The notes under the pieces were generated by a model. The model was given only the letters and a program-made list of their open reading frames with translations, was not told where the DNA came from and made no database searches. Source: Euglena gracilis (lineage: Eukaryota > Euglenida > Euglenophyceae > Euglenales). From it: DNA of 64,000 nucleotides. The position numbers and the translations under genes are program-made. The DNA lies in the NCBI GenBank assembly GCA_039621445.1, contig CP154956.1, positions 58,349,155 through 58,413,154 on the forward strand, given 5' to 3'. Positions 1-10,721 of this stretch are shown here, in pieces; position 1 is the first letter of the stretch; the number at the start of each line of letters is the position of its first letter.

Positions 1-292
1 GCCGATTCGCAGCAAGAATATTTCTTCCTCTCAGGAATCGGTGTTGTGCGCAAAACCTTTGTGGTTTTTTTTCAGCTCTCCAATATTTTTTCCCACCTGG
101 TTTAAGCGAGCGTCCAGGATTTTTCCCGGCATTTTAAGGATTCGTCCAATATTTTTCCCGGCAGAATTTTTCCCGTCGGCAATTGTTTCCGGCCAGATCC
201 CCCCCCCCCCGGTAATACTGAAGAAAACCAGGGAGGTAAGGGGGGAGGTTTGTCAGCCTCTTATCCTTCTTTCTGGTTTGCAAGGTATCACA

Positions 293-360
293 AGGCGAGT
301 GGCCCAGTGGTACAGCGTGCCCTGCGGTCGTGGGTTCAATTCCCCCCTCATCTTTTTTTG
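293..360 (+). other. tRNA-like / SINE-head sequence
   Basis: An A-box-like TGGCCCAGTGG is followed 30 bases later by a B-box-like GGTTCAATTCC and then by a T-run (TTTTTTT) that could end pol III transcription. The spacing is too short for a complete cloverleaf with an ordinary anticodon arm, so it is better read as a tRNA-derived SINE head or decayed tRNA than as a working tRNA. Confidence 0.4.
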
Positions 361-414
361 GTTCGACTTTTGTTTGTAAAATAACTGTGAATTAGTTAGA
401 AAGAGTGAAAAAGC

Positions 415-484
415 CTCACACATGGTGGGAATTGAACCCACGACCATGCACTTGTGAACTGGGTGAGCTACATGTATGGTTATG
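415..484 (-). other. tRNA-like sequence, opposite strand
   Basis: On the minus strand a TAGCTCACCCAG A-box-like stretch precedes a perfect T-arm (GTGGG, 7-base loop, CCCAC). The flanks CATACAT and ATGTGTG could pair as a 7-bp acceptor-like stem. The middle is too short for normal D and anticodon arms. Its 19-base B-box region (GGTCGTGGGTTCAATTCCC) is an exact inverted copy of the one about 100 bases upstream. Confidence 0.4.
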
Positions 485-517
485 GTTATGGTTATGTTAT
501 CAGAACATTTTTCTATA

Positions 518-1529
518 TCGAGAACTGTGTCCCAGACGCCGGTTCGGGCGGGAAACCTGTGCCTGGGACGCCGGTTCGGGCGAACTGTGTCCCACACGGC
601 GGTTTGGGCGGGAAACCTGTGCCTGGGACGCCGGTTCGGGCTACCGCCCGAACCGGCGTCCCAGGCACAGGTTTCCCGCCCGAACCAGCGTCTGGGACAC
701 AGTTTTTGAAACCGTGGCTAGGGGGCTCCGGTTTCATGCCCGAACCGGCGGCTAGGGAATCACGGCCAATTTCGCCCAAAATACCCATGTTTGGGGCAGT
801 TTGGGGCGATTTTGGCCCAAATGGACCGCCGGACAAAAATGGCAGATTTCATACTTATAAAGCCATGTTACCCATTAACTGAAAGCTCTTTTAAAGGGCT
901 TTCGACAGATGGCAACAGGATTTGGCCATAATGCACGCAGCGCTTATTTTCAGCGATCGTGTATTCCAAAATTTGACATCCTAATTTGTCAAATCCCACA
1001 GCTCAGGTTGCATGTTGCATATCAAGCGAAAGGTCTCGCCAACACCTTTCGCTTGGTCCCCACAGAACTCAGCCAGATTGCAAAGCGCCCTCAAAATCAG
1101 CGATCGCATTTTTCCGCATTTTTCGGACCCCATTTGCATATCTGAAATTCCACTTTTCAGCTGCCATGTTGCCCATCGATCGAAAGCTCTTCTCAAGGGC
1201 TTTCCGCAGATGGCCTTAGATTTCTGCCATGCTGCGTGGTATTCTATTTCAGAAATTCTCCAAAATTGGCCAAAAGGAAATTGTTGCTCAAAAAACCCCA
1301 ATTTTTGGCCCAAGACCACCCAAAAACTGCTAAAATATGAATGCCACCTGTCTACAAACCCTTTTGGACACTTTTTGGCACTTTTTATTTTGGGTCCCCC
1401 AGACGCCGTTTTCACGCCCGAACCGGCGTCCCAGACGCCGGTTCGGCGCAGAAATTTCCCGCCCGAACCGGCGTCCCAGACGCCGGTTCGGGCATGAAAC
1501 CGGAGCCCCCAGACACGGTTTCATAATAG
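518..1529. repeat. inverted-repeat complex with CCGAACCGGCGTC units
   Basis: Many direct and inverted copies of GACGCCGGTTCGGGC and its complement cluster at 518-760 and 1400-1530. Arms of about 48 bp at 709-757 and 1481-1527 (GAAACCGTG...CTCCGGTTTCATGCCCG) are inverted copies of each other, so an element of about 820 bp is likely. The middle (760-1400) is AT-rich and non-coding. I could not find a clean target duplication. Confidence 0.5.
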
Positions 1530-1727
1530 CCTCTGTCTTGAACATTGGGATGTGGCTTGGTGCATGAGGTGATGTTGTCCCCCTGTTTCTGTGGACGTGT
1601 TTTTGTGGACCGATTAATCTCCCCACCAAACAATTCGATCAAGGGAATTGTTCCATTCCTTGAAACCGTGTTTGGGCCGATTTCGAGACTTTAAAAGTCT
1701 TAAATCTTCGCCCAAAATACGGTTTCA

Positions 1728-1846
1728 AACAAGAACAGTGTTTTGGGCCAAGGTTTTAGGGGGGCCCAGGGGCGACCACGGCGCCTTCGGCGCCGCGGTC
1801 CCCGCCCCTGGGCTCCCCCTAACTCTTGGCCCAAACACAGTTCTTG
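1728..1846. repeat. long near-perfect hairpin
   Basis: The sequence from CAAGAACAGTGTTTTGGGCC to its inverted copy GGCCCAAACACAGTTCTTG folds into a stem of about 55 bp around a GGCGCC-TTC-GGCGCC centre. The stem is GC-rich. No reading frame is conserved. Confidence 0.7.
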
Positions 1847-2053
1847 ACACAGTGTAGGGTGGATTCGATTAATCGATGAGTTGACTAATTGTTTGTGGCC
1901 ACCGATTAATCAAATGAACCAAAACTATTTTGACAACCTTTGAATGCCCGGTGAATTTTATTTACAATATAAATTAAAATTTTATTTTGCCTGATCTCCT
2001 GCGCAGGTGCGGGGGTGCTCATCTGACCGGACTGGGTTGAAATCGGTCCTGAT

Positions 2054-2499
2054 CAGGCATTTGCTAAAGGGATTGCAGTACCCCCCCCCCCTGGGGGGGG
2101 CTGGACTGCAGCTAGTCCAAATTTGGCTAGTGGGTTTTCTAGCAGCCCCCCCCCCCCCGGGGGGGTCTGCTAGCAGGGCTAGCTAGTGGAAAATTTTTCT
2201 CCAGTGACCGGCGCAAAGCGCCGAAAATTGTTTTGGGGGACCCCCCAAAATGGCCAAAAAAGCCCGTTTTTTGGCCATTTTTGGGAATTTTTGGAACAAA
2301 ATCAGCCAAAAACCCTGTTAAAAACCTCATTTTTCCTCCGGCGCACAGTGCCGGAGGAAAATTTTTTTTCCAGTCCGAGGGACCCCCGGACCCCCCCCCT
2401 GGGGGGGAGGGGGGGTCTAGCTAGTCCACTTTTTCCAGTGTCTAGCCGATTGGCTAGCCAGTACCCCCCCCCCCCCGGGGGTCCTTAAGCAAATGCCTG
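2054..2499. mobile_element. family A TIR element, copy 1
   Basis: The ends are CAGGCATTTGCT(A/T)AAGG and its inverse. Inside are a C/G-run hairpin with CTGCAGCTAGTCC, a TCTAGCAG...CTGCTAG hairpin, a GGCGC-AAGC-GCC stem followed by AAAATTTTTT, the GGCCATTTTTGG block and a second CCGGCGCACAGTGCCGG stem. It encodes no protein. Unlike the other copies, the 8 bases outside the two ends (GTCCTGAT and ATCAGGAC) are inverted rather than direct repeats. Confidence 0.85.
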
Positions 2500-3635
2500 A
2501 TCAGGACTGATCAGGGATGGATGGGAAGCCTTGACGGGGGGGGGTCGGACCCCACCTCCCACCTCAAAATTGCCAAAATAAGAGTTCAGCGCCCCCCCCC
2601 CACCACCTGACCATGCTTGTGCTTACCAACCAGGGGGGGGGGTGGATGCTATCGGGTGCCTGCCCCTAGCGGCACACCCCCAGGGGAACCAAGAAAATTT
2701 TCATTGAAAATGGCCTTTTCTGGACCCCGGTGCCGAAGGCGGAGGCGAAGGGTCGGAGGGGGGTGCCTGCAATGGGCAGGCACCCCCCAAAACCCTACCC
2801 CCCCCTGGGGGAGGTCGGATCGGGTGCTATGGGGTGCTTGCCCCAAGCACCTCCCCCGTGGGGTGGGCACCCGACTAAGCACAAGCCTGCACCTGACCCA
2901 ACACGGCAACCCACAGCAGGGCAGAACGGGAAGGCCTGGTGGGGGGGGTCGACCCCCCACCAGGTGGGGGGGTCCTCCCGGTGGGGGGGGGACGACCGCG
3001 GAACAGCGGAAAACGGGGACTTTGGCCGGGGAAAATTTTTGAATTTTTTTTGAAAAATGCACCCAAAAGGCATGATTTTTGATGGAAAATCACAGTTCCC
3101 CCCCCAAAAATCTCAAAAATTTCGGCGTTAAAAATTGGTAGTTTTTAGGAGGGGGGTGAAAAAAACGAAGCTCAAAAAAATCGGACCAACAAATCCCGGC
3201 ACAGTCAAATTTTACTGACATTCTCTTTGAATTTTTTTTGATTTTCAATGGCATTGTTTGCTCCAAAAACCTCTCAAAATCAAAATTTTAAGAAAATGTT
3301 GAAATTTTGGAAGGTGTGAAAAAATGGGGTTTTGGGAGGTTTTTTGGGGGACCTCCTCGTGGTCCCAAAATGAGTCAAAAAAAAAAAACGCCTGGCGCCA
3401 AAGGCGCCGGAGAAATTTTTCGGTTCCAAAAATTGGTGCCGCCAGAACAACAGTAAGAGGGGGGAGGGTGGCCGACCACCCTGGCTGTTTGGCCGATCCC
3501 GTTCTGCCCCGCCAGTCCGGCGGCCGTCGGCACGGAACGGGCGCGCGCAGCTGGCCCCAGACGTTATACGGGGTGACACTTTATTTGTTACTGTTTCGCT
3601 ATCCGACCGCCACTGAATTTTTTAGGTCGAGAATT
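2500..3635. other. gene-free C/G-run region
   Basis: No coding exon is seen. The stretch has many pure C or G runs, two related blocks around TCGGGTGC...GCACC (about 2650 and 2815), and a GGCGCC-AAA-GGCGCCGGAG stem with AAATTTTT near 3390 that resembles the core module of the TIR elements. Confidence 0.5.
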
Positions 3636-3705
3636 CACCCCAACCTTGACCCCAACCCTAACCCTGCCCTAAACCCTGCCCTGACCCTAACCCTAAAACC
3701 CTTCA
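3636..3705. repeat. degenerate telomere-type CCCTAA repeats
   Basis: A short array of CCCTAACCC-like units with CCCTGCC and CCCCAAC variants. It is an interstitial relic of TTAGGG-type telomeric sequence. Confidence 0.7.
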
Positions 3706-4324
3706 TTTTAGGTCCCCGGTGCTTTCCTTCCATTCCCCACCATTTTAAAAGGTATTCTGAAATTTTCACCCCGAAAATGGCCCGAAAATGGGCAAAATGG
3801 GCTGCATTTGGGGCCAGGCACACAGCCCCAACTACCTTCACCCCCCCCCCTCAAAGTGTTCCCACCCCAAAGTGTCCCAAAAATTTTGGCAAGGCTCGGT
3901 GCCGAAGGCAAAACTTGACCCCCCAAAAGTGTCCCACCCCCCTCACATGGTCGTTTTGGGTCCGAAAAGGTGCGCAATGGCACACCAAGGAAATTTCCCT
4001 CATCACAATGAATGTTCAGTATGAAGTGAACAAGACAATCCCCTGTCTTTTTTTGAAAGAAAAAAGACCCAATGAGGAGCGAACTGGGGATCAAACCCAG
4101 AATTTCTCCAGAACTCCAAAGTTTTTTCGTTGTTCTTTTTGTGGATGTTGATTTTTTGTGTTCTTTTGTGAAAGAACCAATTGACCCTAATTGGCCCAAT
4201 TGGAAACTTGACCCTAACCCAACACCTTTAAATAACATCATCAAGTTTTTTGGTTCTGAATTGCAGCGGCCTTCGGCCGCTGCACGTCCTTTGGCAAAAT
4301 CCCCTTTGGTCAAACCCCCGTTTA

Positions 4325-4565
4325 CCTTACTATCCCTAACCCTAACCCCATCCCTAACCGTATCCCGAACCCTGTCCCTAACCCTAACCCTAATGCAAAC
4401 CTTAACCCTATCAATGACCCTATCCCCATTCTGAACCCTAACCCTATCCCCAACCCTAACCCCAACCCTGACCCTGTCGTTAACCGTATCCCCAACTCTA
4501 ACCCTATCCCTAAACATAACCCTAACCGAACCGAACCTAACCCTAATCCAAACCCAACCTAACTA
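4325..4565. repeat. degenerate telomere-type repeat array
   Basis: About 240 bases of CCCTAA units with many point variants (CCCTATCC, CCCCAACC, CCGTATC). The degeneracy points to an old interstitial telomeric array rather than a chromosome end. Confidence 0.8.
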
Positions 4566-4770
4566 ACCTATCTATCCCGAACCACCGAACATTCAGGCCA
4601 GATTTCAGGGCCCCTCAGGGGGGGCATTATTGTGTCAGTTGAGTGCAGGGGTTTTGAGCCAGAGGGGACCCTACCCCCACCTTCAAGGGTTTTGATGCTT
4701 CTGAAATGGAAAACCACAGAGGTTGTTTCTACCGACCACATGGTCGGCGGGACAAACAGGTCGGCCCGAC

Positions 4771-5175
4771 CAGGCATTTGCTTAAGGGATTGCAGCACCC
4801 CCCCCCCCCCGGGGGGGCTGGCCTGCAGCTAGTCCAAATTTGGCTAGTGGGTTTTCTAGCAGACCCCCCCCCCGGGGGGGTCTGCTAGCAGGGCTAGCTA
4901 GTGGAAAATTTTTTTCCAGTGACCGGCGCGAAGCGCCAAAAATTTTTTGGGGACCCCCCAAAATGGCCAAAAATGCCCGTTTTTGGCAGCCAAAAACCTA
5001 TTAAAAACCTCATTTTTCCTCCGGCGCTGTGCGCCGGAGGAAAAATTTTTTTCCAGTCCGGGGGATCCCAGGACCCCCCCCCCCCGGGGGTCTACCTAGT
5101 CCACTTTTTCCAGTGTCTAGCCGATTGGCTAGCCAGTACCCCCCCCCCCCCCCGGGGTCCTTAAGCAAATGCCTG
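4771..5175. mobile_element. family A TIR element, copy 2
   Basis: The TIRs CAGGCATTTGCTTAAGG and CCTTAAGCAAATGCCTG are perfect and flanked by a perfect 8-bp direct repeat GGCCCGAC (4763-4770 and 5176-5183). The internal order is as in copy 1: C-run, TAGTCC, TCTAGCAG hairpin, GGCGCGAAGCGCC stem, GGCCA blocks, CCGGCGCTGTGCGCCGG stem, C-run. Non-autonomous. Confidence 0.92.
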
Positions 5176-5321
5176 GGCCCGACCTGTAGTTAAAAGTTGA
5201 AAAGGGGGGGGGTAATGCGGTACAGTGGCCATTTCTGTCGACCTCCAGAGGTCGGCCCGACCTGCATGGCCAATTTTCCGCCGGGGCCCAGCTACCAGAC
5301 CCCCCACCTGGGGGGGTCCAC

Positions 5322-5738
5322 TTGGCATATGGGCAGGCGCTGGATAACGTGCCACTGACTTCAGCTTTCTTTGGAGCTGAGCATGCTGAGGGATTCATTG
5401 ACGCCTTGACCAAATCAGGGCAATCAAAGCGTAAAGCTGATGGTTCGGAGGCACCATTTCATCTTGAAGATGAGGCATTGGAACAGTTGGTCAAACTGGG
5501 CATCAAAGCTAAAATGACTGTGCTGGCAGATGATGCATATGAGAAGAAATTTGGAATGATATTTGAGTATGGGCATACAGTCAGTCATGCAATTGAGAAG
5601 GCTTATGGTGATGGCACCATTCCTCATGGATTGGGAGTGGCATATGGGATGCTGTGTTGCTCATATGTTTCCCATCGCCTTGGCATACCCAGGCAAATCA
5701 AAAGCGCAATTCGGCTGGATGAAATGCAGTTGGTGCCA
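5322..5738 (+). CDS. dehydroquinate-synthase-like enzyme, single exon
   Basis: The frame holds a C-terminal-type segment of the dehydroquinate synthase / 2-deoxy-scyllo-inosose synthase / sedoheptulose-7-phosphate cyclase superfamily. EYGHTVSHAIE and IPHGLGVAYGM are the metal-binding histidine motifs of the family, about 20 residues apart as usual. Members are NAD- and metal-dependent cyclases acting on sugar phosphates; which one this is cannot be told. Coding quality fades after LDEMQL, just before a CA microsatellite, so an intron probably starts near 5730 (TTG|GTGCCA). The N-terminal nucleotide-binding half is not seen: upstream lies a C-run and then a family A element. It may be one exon of a split gene or a 5'-truncated relic. 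The first codons are uncertain. Confidence 0.65.
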
Positions 5739-5756
5739 CACGCAACACATGCGCAC

Positions 5757-5760
5757 ACAT

Positions 5761-5806
<46 letters not shown>

Positions 5807-5850
5807 GCACGCATGCACGTGCACGCACACATACACACGTTCACACATGC
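5757..5850. repeat. CA microsatellite
   Basis: Almost pure (CA)n from 5759 to 5803 followed by interrupted CACGCA units. It lies just after the dehydroquinate-synthase-like exon, probably in its intron. Confidence 0.95.
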
Positions 5851-6220
5851 ACCACGTCACTCATGCATCACACCTGTCCAATGCTTTGCACAATTTGCGC
5901 AACTTGCACCTCCCCCCTCAATTGCGGTTCATTGTCTCTTTTGTCTCTTTTGAACACCCAATAGTTTGTGGTTCATTTGCAGATGGATTATTGTGGCCCA
6001 GGATCACTGCATCACAGCCATTCATAAAATTTACGTGGGCTCATGGATGTGCCCCCCCCCCCTAGTGTGTCCTTGCCAAGCACCTGTGATGATGCTGGGC
6101 GACGCTGCGCGATGCTAGTTTTTGGAGACCAGAGGTGGGGTTCCGATGCTGGGATGCAGGGCGACGCAGGCATTTTTTTGTGTATTTTGTGTAAGAATTA
6201 AACCCATTTTTAGGATACCA
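5851..6220 (+). other. no clear gene; possible small 3' exon
   Basis: A good acceptor (TTCATTTGCAG at 5976-5986) is followed by a short open stretch, but nothing in it is recognisable as the continuation of the upstream enzyme. The rest is unique non-coding sequence. Confidence 0.3.
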
Positions 6221-6223
6221 TGC

Positions 6224-6660
6224 CCCCCCCCCCCGAGCTATTCCATAGGGGGGACAGGAATAGCTCGCTATAGCACTTTTTACTAAGAATTTCCCCCAAA
6301 AAGTGCTCAAAAATCGACGTTTTTGGGACGTTTTCAAAAATCACTTTTTGGCAAATGTGCTCAAAATTGACCATTTTTTGCGAACATCCAAAAATAGTTG
6401 CCAAAAATAACCCCTTTTGGGTTGCCCGAGGGTCGGGTTTGGGAATAGCTCGGGGGGGGACCTAGGTCCCCCCCCCCCCCCGAGCTGTTCCCCCCCTCAC
6501 ATTTGACCCAAATTAGCCCAATGTTTGCCCAAATCAGTGCAAAATAGCCCCCCAAAATAGCAAAAAAATAATCCCAAATGGCCAAGATGGGTGTAATATT
6601 GGAGATTTGTCAGGAAAATACCATGCCCCACCCCCCGAGCTATTCCCGTCCCCGGGACCC
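6224..6660. repeat. GAGCTATTCC inverted-repeat cluster
   Basis: C-runs followed by GAGCTATTCC appear at 6224 and 6628, a GAGCTGTTCC variant at 6480, and inverted copies GGAATAGCTC at 6261 and 6443. The outer pair 6224/6460 could be the TIRs of a 235-bp element; a second one may abut it. I see no target duplication. Confidence 0.55.
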
Positions 6661-6888
6661 TTTACGGCCCAATGGGAACAGTACGAGCAGGCTTATGGCA
6701 TTTTTTTTGGCCATTTTATGCCATTTTGGCAATTTTGGGTGGTTTTCCACAATTTTTTGTGGACATTGTTGGTGTTTTTGGGCTATTTAAGGGAATTTCA
6801 AGCCATTTTAGGTCATTTTGGTTGCTTTTTGGGTTTTTTTTTGTGGCCATTTTTGGGCTTTTGTGGTCAGGAGCCAATGGATGCAGAT

Positions 6889-6990
6889 ATTGGACAAGAT
6901 GCAGACACTGGACAAGATGCAGTGGATGCACATACTGGACAAGATGCAGACATTTGACAATATGCAAATGATGGACAAGATGCAGATACC
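6889..6990. repeat. short tandem repeat GGACAAGATGCAGA
   Basis: Five to six imperfect copies of an 18-bp unit (TGGACAAGATGCAGAYAT). They read open in one frame, but the composition looks like a minisatellite rather than a gene. Confidence 0.75.
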
Positions 6991-7009
6991 AGACGGGGGT
7001 CGGGCTGAG

Positions 7010-7170
7010 CGGGTCTCCTGCCAGGCGGGGTTTTCCTCTATTTTCGACGCAAAATTTTTTGGACCTATATTGACCCCCAAAAGTGGGTCCTCCTGAGCCT
7101 CCCCCCCCCTGGACCCCCCAGGGTCCGGACCCTCCTCCCCCCGGGGTCCAAAAAAAAACCCTGCCCAGCT
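7010..7170. repeat. dispersed repeat shared with 51.6 kb
   Basis: The run from GGCGGGGTTTTCCTCTATTTTC through CCCAAAAGTGGGTCC is an inverted, diverged copy of 51,640-51,745. Both end in C/G runs. Probably two copies of one short element. Confidence 0.55.
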
Positions 7171-7556
7171 GCCCAGGGGGTGTTCCACGTCAGGCTGGGT
7201 GAGTGGGTGGGCCGGGGGGTTTTAAAAGAAGCCTGGTGAGCGCTGCTGACGAGCCCCTGTTTGCTGGGTCCAGCCAAAAAAAATTTTCCATGCAAAGTGC
7301 CAAAAATTTTTAAAAATGTGTTCAAAAATGGCCAAAAAATGATATTTAGGGGCTTTTGGGGTGTGTTGCTGAATGCTCATTTTTTTCAACACTGTGTTTT
7401 GCAGGTCATTTTTTGGGCAGTTGTATGATTTCGACCCAGCCCGGCCCAGCTCAAACACAGTCGGGGTCCCCCCAGAAGTGGCGCAGCCCAGCACCCCCCC
7501 CCCCCCCCCGGGTGAGAGATGTGTGCCCGGACAGAGGACAAACTGAGGAGCATTGA

Positions 7557-7778
7557 ATGCGGATGGATCTCGGTACCTCAATGCTTTGTTCTTCAATTCC
7601 GTTCATTATGCTTTTGTTAATTGCATTCGCTCTTTCCACGGTGTTGGCTCCTGGTTGCGTTGGTTGTCTGCAGCCAATGTCAGCCGAAGACAGACACAAG
7701 CACGATGCGATGTGCAACCTTCTCATTCAGAAGTGGCCCCTTCCTGAGCCACAAGCAGGGATAAAGTTGCTTTTTTAA
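7557..7778 (+). CDS. possible small signal-peptide protein
   Basis: A 73-residue frame opens with MRMDLGTSMLCSS, then a strongly hydrophobic run (IPFIMLLLIAFALSTVLA) and a Cys-containing GCVGC segment resembling a signal peptide and cleavage site. The tail carries KHDAMCNLLIQKW. No family is recognised and no promoter or splice evidence supports it. It could be a first exon of a secreted protein or chance. Confidence 0.25.
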   Translation: MRMDLGTSMLCSSIPFIMLLLIAFALSTVLAPGCVGCLQPMSAEDRHKHDAMCNLLIQKWPLPEPQAGIKLLF

Positions 7779-8015
7779 AATCTTCTTTTATGAAATGAAG
7801 CTGAATCAAAACGTTTCAGCAGACAAGATTGAGAAGTGGCGTGTTTCATCAGACATCCATTTTTTTTGATTATTCATAGGTACTCATTTTTTGGGTGATT
7901 ATTTTCCTAAAATGATTTGAAAAAACCTCGTTCTTGACAAGAGGCCATTTGAGTCAAGTTTTTTTTGTTTCCATTTCCATCCCCAGAATGCTAAAAGATA
8001 AACAAACATCTTTCT

Positions 8016-8216
8016 ATCTCTATCTCTATAATCTCCATCTCTATGTCTCTATATCTGTCTGTCTATCTATCTATCTATCCATCTATCTATCCATCTATCT
8101 CTGTCTGTCTGTTTGTCTGCCTGTCTGTCTGCCGTCTGTCTGTCTGTCTGTCTATCTAGCTCGCTATATATAGATCTACATATCTCTATCTCTATCCATC
8201 TATCTGTCTATCTCTA
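8016..8216. repeat. CTAT/CTGT microsatellite tract
   Basis: About 200 bases of (CTAT)n, (CTGT)n and interrupted variants. Confidence 0.95.
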
Positions 8217-8539
8217 AATAAAAATGATCATGCTCATTCACATTCCTCATTCATGTATGCTGTCCTTCATTTCACATCCTCATTCATGTATTCCTCATGA
8301 AAACTATCAATCCTTTCAAGGAGTGTCTTGATTAACGCCAGAATTGCCATGATTAATTATTTATGATAATTATTGTGCATCAACACCAACATTTGACCGG
8401 TCTGTACAACTCCAACAGACAAAATAACAGAGGGATCACTGTGTAGATTCCCCCAAATTCTTGACCAATGAAACTGAAATTCCTGACTTTATTTATTTAA
8501 GACTGAATTCAGACGATCGGTATCCGTCTGTTTCGACAC

Positions 8540-8980
8540 AGAATTTTGTTAATGTCAGTAGAATTTCAACAAAATTTCAATGCGTCGGGCCCAGAAAATA
8601 GGTTTACTAGTTGCCGCATCACCCCTCAAACGAAAGTTTCTCTTATCGGACAACCAGCAATGACAACTGTATCTGGCCAAATGGTACAGAATGCTTATTC
8701 TGAACTTCCAGAAAAAGAAACGGGGCATCCTAAGTTCAGCCAGCTGTGATCATCTGACCGCAAAATTTAGCCCTTGTCTGGTCCAAAATGCTTCCAGAAC
8801 CCAATAGGATCAAATATGTCGAAAAAAGTGGAAATACAAAATTTCCCAAAATTCCCAATCTGACCAGCAACAGATTTCAATGGAATGGAAATAAACTGAC
8901 CTAATCAAATTCAGCCTGAATTCCGTTGAAGCCATTAGAAATTCAACCAGGCGTCGGGCCCAGAAAATATGTTTCAATTT
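8540..8980. repeat. diverged duplication around GCGTCGGGCCCAGAAAATA
   Basis: The motif GCGTCGGGCCCAGAAAATA occurs at about 8582 and 8951, each preceded by GAAATTCAAC-like text. This suggests an old direct duplication of about 370 bp. No gene. Confidence 0.5.
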
Positions 8981-9191
8981 AGAAAAATGGCCATTATTAT
9001 AGGTCTTGTGGCCATCACTTTGGGGAACATGGCCATTATTTGGGCTCAGTGGCCATTATTTTCACGTTTTAGCTGTAAATGTCATATTTAAAGCAAATAT
9101 CCAGGAAAATTGCAAAAAAAATCACAAAAAATCGCGTTTAGTCAACACCTGCAGAAGAATAAAAAATGGAAGTACAGGGTTTTCTCACCAA

Positions 9192-9420
9192 CCATAACAA
9201 TCTGTAACCCCCCCCCCCCAATTAGAAGCCCCTCCCCCAAATAACAACCCCCCCCCCCAGATTGAAGCGCCACCCCCTCGGATTTCCCACCAAAAATCCA
9301 AATAACACAATCTGTAACCCTCCCCCAATTAGAAGCCCCTCCCCCAAATAACAACCCCCCCCCCAGATTGAAGCGCCACCCCCTCGGGTTTCCCACCAAA
9401 AATCCAAATAACAGTCCCCT
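9192..9420. repeat. two-copy tandem duplication of about 109 bp
   Basis: Two nearly identical copies run from ACAATCTGTAACCC to CCACCAAAAATCCAAATAACA. They differ mainly in the length of the C runs and one A/G change. The youth of the copies shows that C-run length changes faster than the flanking text. Confidence 0.9.
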
Positions 9421-10559
9421 CCCCCCTGGCAGCTGCATGCATTCAAGGTGCTGGCAAACTGCAAGCACACAAATGCAACTTAGATTGAGTCTTTGCCACA
9501 GTCATAGCAATGAGGGTTGGGACACTGACGCAAAAAGCATGGCTGCTGGGATGGGAAAAAGTTTGACCCAAGAGTCAGCATTTGGGATTTTTGTTTAAAT
9601 GCATAATGGCTGGTGGCTTTCCGGGGAAGGGTGCTGGGTTGCTTCGCGCCAGGTTCTCTCCCCCTCCCGGGGGAGGAGGGACCCCCCCTCACCTGCTCAC
9701 TTAAAACCTTGTCCAAGGTTTTAGCTCCAAATTAGGAATCACCAAACCCCAAATTTGGCATTTTTGAGCCTCAAAATTAACTGTTGGTTGACTTCCTCGA
9801 CAAGTCGATTAACTGGGGGGGGGGGGTCGTAATTCCCTGACTGTTGGTTAACCAAACAACCCTGCCTTGACCCTGAATCCTGGAGCACTTTAGACATTTT
9901 TCCTCTTCTGTGTAGACCCCACCATTTTTATTGAAAACACTGCTGCCTGGGTCGGGAAAACTGGTTCGGGAAAACCTCCCAAGTTCCCCATCACCATTTG
10001 GGAAAGGACCCTCCAAAAGGGCACCTTCAAACAACTGCAACAAAGTCCACCAATCAGTGGATTTTGATGTGGATTTTGCCCGCCCAATTTTGTTCAAGCC
10101 CATTTGGACTTCAAAACTTTGTGAGGGGCTTCAAAAATGCCCAAAATTGCATTTTCATCTGATTTTTTTCAACAAATTGACAAAAGGGTGGATCGACCCC
10201 CCCCCCGCCCCCATACCTTCCCCCTGTACAAAACCAACGCACGCTTACCTGATACCCTGCCCTTGGAGATTCCTATTCTCGTTAATCAGTTTACCAAGGG
10301 GACATATCCACTTTGGTCAGGGTAGGGTCCTTTTGTAAGTTTGACTGCTATTGCCAAAAATGCCCAAAATGGAACAAAATGTCATGAAAAAGGTTGGTCG
10401 ATTTCCAAGACATCGGAATCAGTTTAGGTCAGTCGATTTCCATTCAGGCGCGCATTTAGGTCAGTCAATTTCCATTCAGGTGCCCTTTAATGGGCCAAAA
10501 ACCACTTTTTTTGGCAATATTTCCTTCCAGGTCAGGCCCAGACCAAATGGGTTTTAAAA

Positions 10560-10662
10560 AATCGACCGACATTAACAGATTTAGCAGGGCACCGGGCGCG
10601 AGCGAGCGAAGCGAGCCGCCCGGCACCCCTGCTGAATTTGTTAGTGTTGGTCGATTTTTGTA
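10560..10662. repeat. hairpin with AAAAATCGACCGACA arms
   Basis: Arms around AAAATCGACC(G)ACATTAACA and TGTTAGTGTTGGTCGATTTTT flank a GC core GGGCGCGAGCGAGCGAAGCGAGCCGCCC. It folds as one long stem and is probably another small TIR element. Confidence 0.65.
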
Positions 10663-10721
10663 TAAAAGCAAATCTTAACACATTGGCTGTTTATTTTTTT
10701 GGTCCTCTGCCCAGTCCCAAT

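Noticed and set aside
4060-4110. Minus-strand tRNA candidate with a perfect T-arm
   Set aside because: CTGGG-loop-CCCAG is present but no D or anticodon arm or A box can be found upstream.
3324-4151. Plus-strand frame of 275 codons
   Set aside because: It runs through CCCTAA arrays, C runs and A runs; no conserved segment.
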